NCBI RefSeq assembly: GCF_020991085.1
Contig: NZ_CP087719.1
Coordinates: 3,554,001 to 3,618,000 of the forward strand
Direction of reading: 5' to 3'
Source of the DNA: Roseomonas sp. OT10
Lineage (GTDB): Bacteria; Pseudomonadota; Alphaproteobacteria; Acetobacterales; Acetobacteraceae
Length of the DNA: 64,000 nt
In this document: positions 43,132 through 50,748 of the stretch, piece after piece
Layout of the letters: each line of letters starts with the position of its first letter
Position numbering within the stretch: position 1 is the stretch's first letter
Notes under the pieces: generated by a model
Seen by the model: the letters and a program-made list of their open reading frames with translations, nothing else
What the model was told of the DNA's origin: nothing
Database searches by the model: none
Program-made: the position numbers and the translations under genes

Positions 43132-44031
43132 TCAGCTTTGGGGAGCCGAGAAGGTGCGTGCAAGCCCTTCCTCGAGGCCGATCGGCTCGATACCCAGTTC
43201 GCGCCGCATCGTTTCGATACCGAAGCCCTTATCCTCCGTCAGCCGGCGCAGCTCGTCCATGCGGATGCGTGGGACGCCCGGAAGCAGCCGCGTCAGCGGG
43301 GCCAGGGCCAGCAGCGGCGTAAGCGGAACCGGAACGACCGGGGGCGCGCGCACGCCGGCGGCGCGGCAGACGGCGTGCAGGAAGTCCGCGTAACGAACGG
43401 CCACGGGACCCGCGACGATCACCGTGGCAGGCGTCGGCCAGTCGCGCCGCAGCGCTGCGACCAGGCTGCGCGTGACGTCCGACTGATGGATCGGCTGCAC
43501 CAGCGCCCGCCCGCCGCCCGGCAGTGGCGCCACCGGCAGGCGGCGCAGCAGCGCGGCGAGGCGCTGCACGTTGTCCTCGCCCTGCGCGCCGTAGATCATC
43601 GTCGGGTGCAGCATCACGCCGCGCCGGCCGCTGCCGAGCAACGCCGCCTCGCCGGCGCGCACGCCGTCGCCGTGGTCGTCGCGCCAGCGGGAGTGGCGCC
43701 GCGTACTGCCCATCAGAACGAAACGCGCCTCTGGCGGCGCGGCGGCGATCACCGCCCGGGTGTGGCGCGCATGCGCGGTGGAGGCGACGCGCGTGGCACC
43801 CGCCAGGGCATCGCGCAGCGCGGCCGGATCGCGCAGGTCGGCGACGCGGGCCTGGCCGGGCAGCCCGGTCGAGGCCCAGCGCGCGACGTCCCGCACCACG
43901 GGGATGAAGGGCTCGCCCGCCTCGGCCAGGGCCCGGCACAGCGCGGCGCCGGAGCGGCCGGAGGCGCCCAGCACGGCGATGGGGCCCGCCTCGGGCGGGA
44001 GCGGCGTGGGAGCAGAGGGATCGTCGCTCAG
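43132..44031 (-). CDS. NAD(P)-binding Rossmann-fold protein (atypical SDR), CTG start
   Basis: A protein of about 299 residues resembling NmrA/NDUFA9-type atypical short-chain dehydrogenases: IAVLGASGRSGAALCRALAE at the N-terminus (GxxGxxG), VRDVARWASTGLPGQARVAD, ARFVLMGSTRRHSRWRDDHG, HPTMIYGAQGEDNVQRLAAL and LVQPIHQSDVTRSLVAAL. No ATG or GTG starts the frame near its conserved N-terminus. A CTG overlapping the extensin-like stop (CTGA) with GGAGG 9 bases upstream fits best. It is coupled to the extensin-like gene. Role unknown; UbiH/complex-I-like or quinone-related functions are possible for the family. Confidence 0.8.
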   Translation of the reverse strand: MSDDPSAPTPLPPEAGPIAVLGASGRSGAALCRALAEAGEPFIPVVRDVARWASTGLPGQARVADLRDPAALRDALAGATRVASTAHARHTRAVIAAAPPEARFVLMGSTRRHSRWRDDHGDGVRAGEAALLGSGRRGVMLHPTMIYGAQGEDNVQRLAALLRRLPVAPLPGGGRALVQPIHQSDVTRSLVAALRRDWPTPATVIVAGPVAVRYADFLHAVCRAAGVRAPPVVPVPLTPLLALAPLTRLLPGVPRIRMDELRRLTEDKGFGIETMRRELGIEPIGLEEGLARTFSAPQS

Positions 44032-44711
44032 CGGCAGGTCCTCCAGGGTCCGCGATCCAGGTGGAAGTGGTCGCGGTGCGCGGCGTTGTAGTCCGGCCCG
44101 AGCACCGCGTCGAAGAGCCGGCAGGCGCCGTCCCGCGCGTCCCGCAGGAAGGCCCCGCGCGGGCCGGGATCGTCCCAGTCCCGGGCCAGGCTGACCTCCC
44201 GCCCGTCCGCCAGGGTGAAGCCCGCCACGTCGATGGCGTTGGCGGTCGCGTGCTGACTGCGCCGCGTGCCGCCGCGCACGTCGCGGCAGGCATAGGTGCC
44301 GAGTTGCCGCACCCGGACCACCGGCTGGCCCAGATGCCGCTCGGCCGCCGGCTGCAGCACCTGCCCGGCATAGATCGTCCAGGCGGCGGCGAGGGGGCAG
44401 GTCGCCATCGGGGCCGGGGGCGACAGGGCGGGCGTCCCGCCCAGGCGCAGGGCATCCTCCACCGTGCAGCCCTCGCCCGAGGCGCGGCCGGGCAAGCGCG
44501 CGACGGAGAGGCCGGAGGCGGCGAAGGCGGCGAAACAGGCCTCCGGCTGCCACTCCATCCGGGCCAGCTTCCAGCGCGTCAACGGATTGGGTGCCGCCTT
44601 CAGGTCCAGCGGCGCGAAGGGGTCCCAGGCCGGCGGCAGGCGCAGCGCGCCGCTGAGGACGAGGCCGGCCAGGGCGAGGGGAATCAGGAGGATCAGGAGC
44701 AACGGGCGCAC
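44028..44711 (-). CDS. Extensin-family (ExtD-like) membrane-anchored protein
   Basis: A 227-residue protein with an N-terminal membrane anchor (PLLLILLIPLALAGLVLSGA) and an extensin-like C-terminal domain related to D-Ala-D-Ala metallopeptidases. Features: CFAAFAASGLSVARLP, CTVEDALRLGGTPALSPPAP, CPLAAAWTIYAGQVLQPAAE, YACRDVRGGTRRSQHATANA, IDVAGFTLADGREVSLARDW and HRDHFHLDRGPW. The conserved SQHATANAIDVAGF and HFHLD carry the presumed metal ligands, so peptidoglycan processing is likely but unproven. GTG start. It overlaps the downstream NAD-binding gene by four bases. Confidence 0.9.
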   Translation of the reverse strand: MRPLLLILLIPLALAGLVLSGALRLPPAWDPFAPLDLKAAPNPLTRWKLARMEWQPEACFAAFAASGLSVARLPGRASGEGCTVEDALRLGGTPALSPPAPMATCPLAAAWTIYAGQVLQPAAERHLGQPVVRVRQLGTYACRDVRGGTRRSQHATANAIDVAGFTLADGREVSLARDWDDPGPRGAFLRDARDGACRLFDAVLGPDYNAAHRDHFHLDRGPWRTCR

Positions 44712-44798
44712 CCGCCATCATCTGGGATCGCGCCGCCGCTCCGGCGCGGGCCGGTAACACTTCGTTCCCGCTCCGGATGGTGCCGGTTGTCCCCCGCA

Positions 44799-44814
44799 TG
44801 GAATTCGTGTTCCA
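44799..44814. promoter_or_regulatory. Inverted repeat upstream of the RpiR gene
   Basis: TGGAA (44799-44803) and TTCCA (44810-44814) flank a 6-base spacer in the 175-base gap between the extensin-like gene and the divergent RpiR regulator. Size and location fit an autoregulatory site for the RpiR protein. The arms are short, so chance cannot be excluded. Confidence 0.35.
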
Positions 44815-44886
44815 AATGCCGGCGACGCGGCAACGACCGCGACGCGGACGGGCATGGCCACGGCCCCCGGTCCAGGGAGGGAGGTC

Positions 44887-45858
44887 ATGAGGTCCGAGAC
44901 GGAGCATGCCGAGTTCAGGGCGCTGCGCGAGCGCCTGGTCGAGCGCCATGCGGGCCTGCCGCGCCGCCTGCAGCAGGTGGCCCGCTACGTCCTGGAGCAC
45001 CCGGACGACATGGCGCTGGGCACGGTGGCGGAGGTGGCGCGGGGGGCGGGCGTGCAGCCCTCGACCCTGGTCCGCTTCGCGCAGGCCCTGGGCTACTCCG
45101 GCTTCTCCGGCCTGCAGCAGGTCTTCCGCACCCGGTTGCGCGAACGCTGGCCGGAATACCGCGAACGGTTGGACTCGCTCCGCGCCGCGGCACAGGCGGA
45201 GGGCGGGGCCGCGACGCTCCTGGCCGGCTTCGTCGATGCCTCCGTGACCTCCCTCGCCCGGCTGCGCGACAGCGTCAGCACGCAGGAACTCGACCGCGCC
45301 GCCGCCGCCCTGGCCGGGGCGCGCACCATCTACCTGCTGGGACAGCGGCGCGCCTTCCCGATCGCCAGCTACCTTGCCTATGCCTGCGCCAAGCTGGGCC
45401 TGCGGGCGGTGCTGCTGGATAATGTCGGCGGGCTGCTGACGGAACAGGCGGGGTTGCCGGAACCGGGGGACGCGCTGCTGGCGATCAGCTTCACCCCCTA
45501 TACCCCCTCGACCGTCGAGATGGCCGCCGCCGCCGCCCGGCGCGGCGTGGCCGTCGTCGCCATCACCGATTCCGACTTCAGCCCGCTGGTACCCATGGCC
45601 AAGGCCTGGCTGGAGGTGGTGGAAGCCGACAGCGGCGCCTTCCGCTCCCTGGCCGCCAGCTTCGCCGTGGCGCTGACCCTGGCGGTGCTGACCGCGGAGC
45701 GGCGGCAGGAGAGCGCCCCTGCGGGCGACGCGGCACCGACCGCAGGGGCTCGCCCACCCCTTGAGCGGCCCCGGCACGCGGCGGCCCCGCCCGCGATGCC
45801 GGCCGACGTGGCGGAAGACCCGGCAGGCCGGTCTCATACGGACGGCGGAATACGTTGA
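44887..45858 (+). CDS. MurR/RpiR-family transcriptional regulator
   Basis: A 323-residue sugar-phosphate-responsive regulator. The N-terminal RpiR helix-turn-helix (residues 20-85) has PRRLQQVARYVLEHPDDMAL, GTVAEVARGAGVQPSTLVRF and AQALGYSGFSGLQQVFRTRL. The SIS sugar-phosphate domain follows: AGARTIYLLGQRRAFPIASY, PGDALLAISFTPYTPSTVEM and AARRGVAVVAITDSDFSPLV. GGGAGGGAGG lies just before the ATG at 44887; a start 33 bases upstream is less likely. The last eight codons and the stop fall inside multi-hairpin element C, so the natural C-terminus may have been altered by it. Target genes are not apparent. Confidence 0.9.
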   Translation: MRSETEHAEFRALRERLVERHAGLPRRLQQVARYVLEHPDDMALGTVAEVARGAGVQPSTLVRFAQALGYSGFSGLQQVFRTRLRERWPEYRERLDSLRAAAQAEGGAATLLAGFVDASVTSLARLRDSVSTQELDRAAAALAGARTIYLLGQRRAFPIASYLAYACAKLGLRAVLLDNVGGLLTEQAGLPEPGDALLAISFTPYTPSTVEMAAAAARRGVAVVAITDSDFSPLVPMAKAWLEVVEADSGAFRSLAASFAVALTLAVLTAERRQESAPAGDAAPTAGARPPLERPRHAAAPPAMPADVAEDPAGRSHTDGGIR

Positions 45859-46272
45859 TCCGTGCCGAACTGGCGCCCCTGTCCCGGGGGCGAGGCTCCG
45901 CCTCGCCCCCGTACCCCCACTCCGCCAGGACCCTGCGGGCCCTGGACCCGATCAGCGCTGCCGCGGGACAGCTTGCGACGGGGTCGAGGCGCCGAGGAGC
46001 CATGCTCCTCGGCGGGTACGGCCACCGCCCTCGCGGACGCCTTCTGAGCTTTTTCGGAGTCCCGCCTGCCCGTGCTCCGTCAGGGTTCAGCCCAGAGGCT
46101 GATGTCTACCGTGAAGAGCCAACTCCCAGCGGGGACCGGGGCCCGCCTGTGGCCCCCGAGGGGGAGGGTATGGGACGGGGATCGACGCACGGCGTCGATA
46201 CCGCAGGCCGGCGTCCCCTCCCGGTCCGACGCTGCAACATCACAGCATGACGCGTCAGGTCATTCCGCCGTC
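45833..46272 (+). repeat. Multi-hairpin intergenic element, copy C
   Basis: About 440 bases between the convergent ends of the RpiR gene and cysK, same orientation as copy B. Stems include 45886-45910 (perfect 11-bp arms GGGGGCGAGGC), about 45926-45945 (CCAGG arms) and 45991-46013 (GCCGAGGAGC arms), with further stems near 46085-46102 and 46140-46160. The final GGGACG stem is opened by an extra segment that contains its own 8-bp hairpin (46181-46199, arms ATCGACGC). Both ends read inward as ACGGCGGAAT, an inverted terminal similarity. Confidence 0.85.
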
Positions 46273-46276
46273 GGGA

Positions 46277-47272
46277 TCAAAGGCCCGTGAACAGTTCGGT
46301 GGACAGGTAGCGCTCCGCGAAGGAGGCGGCGATGCCCACCACCAGCCGGCCCTGCATCGCGGGGTCCCGGGCCACGTCCATGGCCGCATGCAGCACCGCG
46401 CCGGAGGAGATGCCGACCGGCAGCCCCTCCACCCGGGCACAGCGGCGGGCGGCGGCAAAGGCCTGACTCTCGCTCACGCGCATCACCCCGTCCAGCGCCT
46501 CCAGCTCCAGCACCGCCGGGCGGAAGCCGGCGCCGATCCCCTGCAGCGCATGCGGCCCGGGCTCGTCGCCAGACAGCACGGCGGATTCCGCCGGCTCAAC
46601 GCCGATCACCCGCAGCCCGGCGCGACGTGGCTTCAGGGCGCGGGCGATGCCCGTCAGCGTGCCGCCGGTGCCGATCCCGCCCAGCACGGCATCCACTTCG
46701 CCCCCGGTATCGGCCCAGATCTCCTCGGCCGTGGTCGCGGCGTGGATGGCGGGGTTGGCCGGGTTGTCGAACTGGCGTGGCATCCAGGCCCCGGGCGTCT
46801 CTGCCAGGATCGCCTCCGCCCGGGCGATCGCCCCGGCCATGCCCTTGCGGGCCGGGGTCAGCTCCACCTCTCCGCCCAGGAGGCGGATCATGCGGCGCCG
46901 CTCGATGCTGGCGCCATCGGGCATCACCACGATCAGCCGATAGCCCTTGGCAGCCGCCACGAAGGCCAGGGCGATCCCGGTATTGCCCGAGGTCGGCTCG
47001 ACCAGCACGGACCGTCCCGGCTCGATCAACCCCTCCCGCTCCGCCGTCTCGACCATCGCCAGGCCGATACGGTCCTTCACCGAGCCGAGCGGGTTGGCAT
47101 ATTCCAGCTTCAGGGCAAGCCGCGCAGCCAGTCCCTCCTGCGCCTCCAGCCGCGGCAGGCGGACGAGCGGCGTGCCGCCCACCACCTCCAGCACGCTGCC
47201 GAACATCCGGCCGCGCGGCGGGGCCGCGGCGTGGTCCGAAGAACGGGCGGCTGGCGTGTTTCCGTCGGGCAT
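46277..47272 (-). CDS. cysK: Cysteine synthase (O-acetylserine sulfhydrylase)
   Basis: PLP enzyme making cysteine from O-acetylserine and sulfide. The 331-residue protein has VLEVVGGTPLVRLPRL, the PLP-lysine motif KLEYANPLGSVKDRIGLAMV, the substrate loop EPTSGNTGIALAFVAAAKGY, ETPGAWMPRQFDNPANP, the phosphate-binding GGIGTGGTLTGIARALK and GISSGAVLHAA. The N-terminus is about 20 residues longer than in E. coli CysK. The variant KLEYANPLGSVKDR is also seen in CysM and cystathionine beta-synthase-like forms, so CysM-type use of thiosulfate is possible. The 264-base gap upstream shows no riboswitch I recognise. Confidence 0.9.
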   Translation of the reverse strand: MPDGNTPAARSSDHAAAPPRGRMFGSVLEVVGGTPLVRLPRLEAQEGLAARLALKLEYANPLGSVKDRIGLAMVETAEREGLIEPGRSVLVEPTSGNTGIALAFVAAAKGYRLIVVMPDGASIERRRMIRLLGGEVELTPARKGMAGAIARAEAILAETPGAWMPRQFDNPANPAIHAATTAEEIWADTGGEVDAVLGGIGTGGTLTGIARALKPRRAGLRVIGVEPAESAVLSGDEPGPHALQGIGAGFRPAVLELEALDGVMRVSESQAFAAARRCARVEGLPVGISSGAVLHAAMDVARDPAMQGRLVVGIAASFAERYLSTELFTGL

Positions 47273-47536
47273 GACGCATGCCTACCACAACGGCACGCCG
47301 TGGTTCAGTCCCCCTGGACCTGGATCACCCGCGCGGCGTTGCAGAGTTCCGTGTTGCGACCGGCGGCGGGCCGGGTCTGCGGAACGGCATCGCCGCGGCC
47401 CGGAACGGAGGGGGGTGCCATGCCCGGACCTCCGCAAACCTATGACAGGAACCCCGCTACTCAGCTTCCGGTCGATGGTTGTTGAGGAAAGGGGCCTCCC
47501 CCGGACGGCCGGGCGGAGGCCGGCCAATCCCTTGCC

Positions 47537-48604
47537 TCAACCCTGTCGTGCGAAGCGACGCATCAAGGCCGGCACCACGGTTCCACCACGGCGCAACTGC
47601 TTCACCGCAGCCATGGCAACCAATGCGCCGCCCGCGACGGTCCAGAGCGTGCTGGTCTTGGGCAACAGCGGCTCCGGCGCGATGGCGGCGGGAGTGGCGC
47701 TGACCGCGCCCCGGCTGGTGCCGGGGGCCTGGGCCTTGGCGGGGATGGGAGCATCCTGGCGGCTGCCCTCCAGCCCGGCATAGGCCCGGGTGAACTCGGC
47801 GCCCATCAGGAAGATTTGCGCCGAGTAGTAGACCCAGACCAACAGGACCATCAGCGCGCTGGCCGCGCCGAAGGAGGTCGTGACCGCCCCGCTGCCCAGG
47901 TACCAGCCGATCAGCGACTTGCCGATGACGAAGAGTACTGCCGTCACCAGCGCACCGACCAGCACGTCCCGCCAGGCCATGCGACGGTCCGGCAGCACCT
48001 TGTAGATGGCCGCGAAGAGCAGCGTGATCATCAGCAGCGAGACGGCGAAGTTCAGAACGGAAAGCAGCAGTTCAGTCCCCGGCAGCAGCCCGCCCAGCCA
48101 GTCCGCCACGGCGGAGATGGCCGTCGAGGCGATCAGCGAGACCAGGAGGATGAAGCCCGTCGCCGCGACCAGCCCGATGCTGGCGGCACGGGCGCGCACG
48201 AGCCGGGAGACGGTGCCCTCGGTGTCCGTGGTCTTCGCCTCGGCCTTCCAGACGGCGTTGAGCGAGGCCTGCAGCTCGCCGAAGGTTCCGCTGGCGGTGA
48301 ACAGCAGCGTCACGATGCTGATGATCGTCGCGATGGCGCCCCGCCCCGTGTCGCTTGCCCCCTTGACCATCGTCTGCACGGTCTCGGCGGCCTGGGCGCC
48401 GATCAGGGACCGCAGCTGGTCGTCCAGCGCGCCGTGCACGGCCTCGTCGCCGAAGAAGAAGCCGGCGATGGCCGTGGCGATGACCAGGAGCGGGGCGATG
48501 GAGAAGACGGTGTAGTAGGCAATGGCGGCGCCGCGACTCATGCATTCGTCCGCGACGAAGCCCTCGACCGTGTCCTTGATGAGCGCCCAGATCCTGCCGA
48601 ACAT
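47537..48604 (-). CDS. YihY/BrkB-family inner-membrane protein
   Basis: A 355-residue polytopic membrane protein of the YihY/UPF0761 family (once called ribonuclease BN). N-terminus: WALIKDTVEGFVADECMSRG, AAIAYYTVFSIAPLLVIATA, with the conserved AAxAYYxxFSxxPLLL pattern. It continues with about six spans, DRRMAWRDVLVGALVTAVLF, GKSLIGWYLG, AASALMVLLVWVYYSAQIFL and MGAEFTRAYA. The C-terminal 60 residues are a variable cytoplasmic tail with one more hydrophobic stretch. Function of the family is unsettled; a transport or envelope role is assumed. Confidence 0.92.
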   Translation of the reverse strand: MFGRIWALIKDTVEGFVADECMSRGAAIAYYTVFSIAPLLVIATAIAGFFFGDEAVHGALDDQLRSLIGAQAAETVQTMVKGASDTGRGAIATIISIVTLLFTASGTFGELQASLNAVWKAEAKTTDTEGTVSRLVRARAASIGLVAATGFILLVSLIASTAISAVADWLGGLLPGTELLLSVLNFAVSLLMITLLFAAIYKVLPDRRMAWRDVLVGALVTAVLFVIGKSLIGWYLGSGAVTTSFGAASALMVLLVWVYYSAQIFLMGAEFTRAYAGLEGSRQDAPIPAKAQAPGTSRGAVSATPAAIAPEPLLPKTSTLWTVAGGALVAMAAVKQLRRGGTVVPALMRRFARQG

Positions 48605-48787
48605 CCCAGCCAGCCCCCGCCACGGGGCCGATGCCCCGTTCCGGCGCTTGAACGACCGGTCGCGGCGCCGGGTTGCGGCGCCGTCGCGATCCGCACGCCG
48701 GTCGTAAACCGGGGCTGACCGCGACGCGGGCGCAGGCTAAGGCATGGCCATGCCGCCCCCCCTGTCCCGGCTATGCCCGTCCTGGCC

Positions 48788-49711
48788 ATGAGCGCGATCC
48801 GTTCCGTCTACCAGGCGCATGCCGGCTTCGAGGCGGAGGTGGCGGAGACGCTGCGCCGTGCCGGGGCACGGGTCGCCGCCTGGCACGGGCCGCTGGCCCT
48901 GTCGCCCGACCCGCCGGTGGCCTGCCCCTGGGCGCTGGATGTGTGGACCGACCCGAGGGACCTGCCGGTGACGGCGATCAAGCCGGCCGCCGCCGCACTG
49001 CGGGCGATGCAGCGCAACTGGTCGCTGGTCTCGGTGGACCATCACCGCCGCGCCGCGCTGATCCAGGAGGCGCTGCCGCCGATCAAGGCGCGCGAGGTGG
49101 TCTTCCCCTCGCCCGTCCCCACTGCGCCGCTGGGCGCCTGGACCCTGCTGGCGCCGGACCGGATGCTGGCCAGCCCCACCAAGACCAGCCCCTGGCCCGG
49201 CGGCGCGCCCGTGCTGGCCGAGGACCGGGAGGGGCCGCCGAGCCGCGCCTACCTCAAGCTCCAGGAGGCCTTCCTGCACGCGCGGCGATGGCCGCTGCCG
49301 GGGGAGCGCTGCCTGGACCTGGGCGCCGCGCCGGGGGGATGGACCTGGGCCGTGGCGCGGCTCGGGGCACGGGTGACGGCGGTGGACAAGGCGCCGCTCG
49401 ACCCGCGCGTGGCGGCGATGCCGGGCGTGTCGGTGCGGCTGGAGAGCGCCTTCGGCCTGGACCCGAAGGGCCAGCCGCCGGTGGACTGGCTGCTGAGCGA
49501 CATCATCAGCTACCCGGTGCGGCTGCTGGGGCTGGTGCGGCGCTGGATCGAGGCCGGCGCGGCGCGCAACATCCTCTGCACCATCAAGTTCCAGGGTGGG
49601 ACGGACCACGACGTGGCGGCGGAGTTCGCCGCCATCCCCGGCGCGGTGCTGTCGCACGGGGTGAACAACAAGCACGAGCTGATGTTCACGCGGCTCGATC
49701 CGGGCGGCTAG
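48788..49711 (+). CDS. rlmM: RlmM-like FtsJ-domain rRNA 2'-O-methyltransferase
   Basis: A SAM-dependent methyltransferase resembling RlmM (YgdE), which methylates C2498 of 23S rRNA. The 307-residue protein has an N-terminal RNA-binding part and an FtsJ-type catalytic domain from about residue 150: SRAYLKLQEAFLHARR (catalytic Lys), CLDLGAAPGGWTWAVARLGA (SAM loop), VDWLLSDIISYPVRLLGLVR (catalytic Asp), ILCTIKFQGG (catalytic Lys) and NNKHELMFTRL (catalytic Glu). The K-D-K-E set is complete. It is shorter than E. coli RlmM (about 366), lacking part of the N-terminal region. Confidence 0.85.
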   Translation: MSAIRSVYQAHAGFEAEVAETLRRAGARVAAWHGPLALSPDPPVACPWALDVWTDPRDLPVTAIKPAAAALRAMQRNWSLVSVDHHRRAALIQEALPPIKAREVVFPSPVPTAPLGAWTLLAPDRMLASPTKTSPWPGGAPVLAEDREGPPSRAYLKLQEAFLHARRWPLPGERCLDLGAAPGGWTWAVARLGARVTAVDKAPLDPRVAAMPGVSVRLESAFGLDPKGQPPVDWLLSDIISYPVRLLGLVRRWIEAGAARNILCTIKFQGGTDHDVAAEFAAIPGAVLSHGVNNKHELMFTRLDPGG

Positions 49712-49757
49712 CGCAGTTCCGGCTCGCCTGCCCTGCGGCGACCGGCCATGACCCGCC

Positions 49758-50471
49758 TCACGCGATCTCCCGCACCAGCTTCGCCCGCAAGGCCCGGGCG
49801 AAGTCGGCACGGGATTCCGCCGTCATGACGAAGGCCCCGTCCCCCGCGATCACCGTCGCCTCGTAGGTCGCGGTCAGCCCCGTGCGACCTCCCTCGATCG
49901 CCAGCGCGTTGACCGTGATGCCCTGGGCCACGGCATCCTGCCGCGCCTGCTCGATGGGACGCAGGCTGCGCATGTCGGGCGCGTCGCCCGAGACGTCGAT
50001 CACCTTCTCCCGCGCCCGCCACGGGGCCGCGGCGATCAGCCGGGCGGAATGGTCCACGGCGTCGCCGATGGCGTTGAAGGACTGGCGCGAGCGCGACGCC
50101 TCCATCACCGCCCGGCCCAGCCGCTCCGCGGCCACGACGCCGTCGAGGCGGTGCCAGTCCACCACCGTCGCCGCCCCGCCCGGCGCGCCCCACTCCACCA
50201 TGGCCACGCCGATCGCGCCCAGCGGCCGGGAGGCGACGGCCGAGAGCACGGCGGGATGCGCCAGGGCCTCCGCGCAGCCCTCGCGTTGCAGGCGGAACTC
50301 GTCCGCGTCGATGCTGCCGGAGGCGTCGATGGCCAGGACCAGCAGCAGATCCACCTCGCCCGGCTCGGCCCGCGCGGCCGCCGCAGCGCCGAGGGCGAGC
50401 GCGCCCGGCAGCAGCAATGCGCCGCGGCGGCGGAAGGTGGGCGGGGTCGCAGGGCTGGACCGTTCCGTCAC
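49758..50471 (-). CDS. DUF1194 protein with von Willebrand factor A fold
   Basis: A 237-residue secreted protein of the DUF1194 family, common in alphaproteobacteria. A GTG start at 50471 with GAGGAG upstream gives a basic N-terminus followed by a signal peptide (RRRGALLLPGALALGAAAAA). The vWA domain begins LLLVLAIDASGSIDADEFRL, with the metal-ion-adhesion motif DASGS, and continues AIGVAMVEWGAPGGAATVVD, SFNAIGDAVDHSARLIAAAP and KVIDVSGDAPDMR. Function unknown; a periplasmic adhesion or binding role is inferred from the fold. An in-frame start 90 bases upstream lacks a ribosome site. Confidence 0.88.
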   Translation of the reverse strand: MTERSSPATPPTFRRRGALLLPGALALGAAAAARAEPGEVDLLLVLAIDASGSIDADEFRLQREGCAEALAHPAVLSAVASRPLGAIGVAMVEWGAPGGAATVVDWHRLDGVVAAERLGRAVMEASRSRQSFNAIGDAVDHSARLIAAAPWRAREKVIDVSGDAPDMRSLRPIEQARQDAVAQGITVNALAIEGGRTGLTATYEATVIAGDGAFVMTAESRADFARALRAKLVREIA

Positions 50472-50560
50472 GCCGGGTCTCCTCAGGGGAAGCGCCCAGC
50501 GTCCGGAAACGCCGGCGCCGCTGTCAACGGAAACCCGCCCCGTCCGGGCGGGGCGGGCCA

Positions 50561-50590
50561 TTGCCGGCCGTCCCCGTCCGGGCGATTCTG
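50561..50590 (+). promoter_or_regulatory. Possible tRNA-Leu promoter
   Basis: TTGCCG (50561-50566) and GATTCT (50585-50590) are 18 bases apart and end 15 bases before the tRNA. The match is modest and rests mostly on position. Confidence 0.35.
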
Positions 50591-50605
50591 CGAAGGACGG
50601 ATTCG

Positions 50606-50689
50606 CCCGCCTGGCGGAACGGTAGACGCGCCAGACTTAAAATCTGTGGCCCTTGGTGGGCGTGGGGGTTCGAATCCCCCGGCGGGCAT
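50606..50689 (+). tRNA. tRNA-Leu (anticodon UAA)
   Basis: An 84-base tRNA with a 7-bp acceptor stem (GCCCGCC with GGCGGGC), D-arm region ending GGTAGACGC, anticodon stem CAGA/TCTG around the loop CTTAAAA (anticodon TAA in DNA), a long variable arm (GGCCCTTGGTGGGC) typical of class II leucine tRNAs, and T-arm GGGGGTTCGAATCCCCC. Discriminator base is A; the CCA end is not encoded. Confidence 0.96.
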
Positions 50690-50748
50690 CCTCGCGCGCC
50701 GGCAACCCCGGGACGGTGGCCGCCGCCCGGAGCCGCCGAAGGATGCCG

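Noticed and set aside
46273-47536. Cysteine or SAM riboswitch upstream of cysK
   Set aside because: No conserved riboswitch core was recognisable in the 264-base gap.
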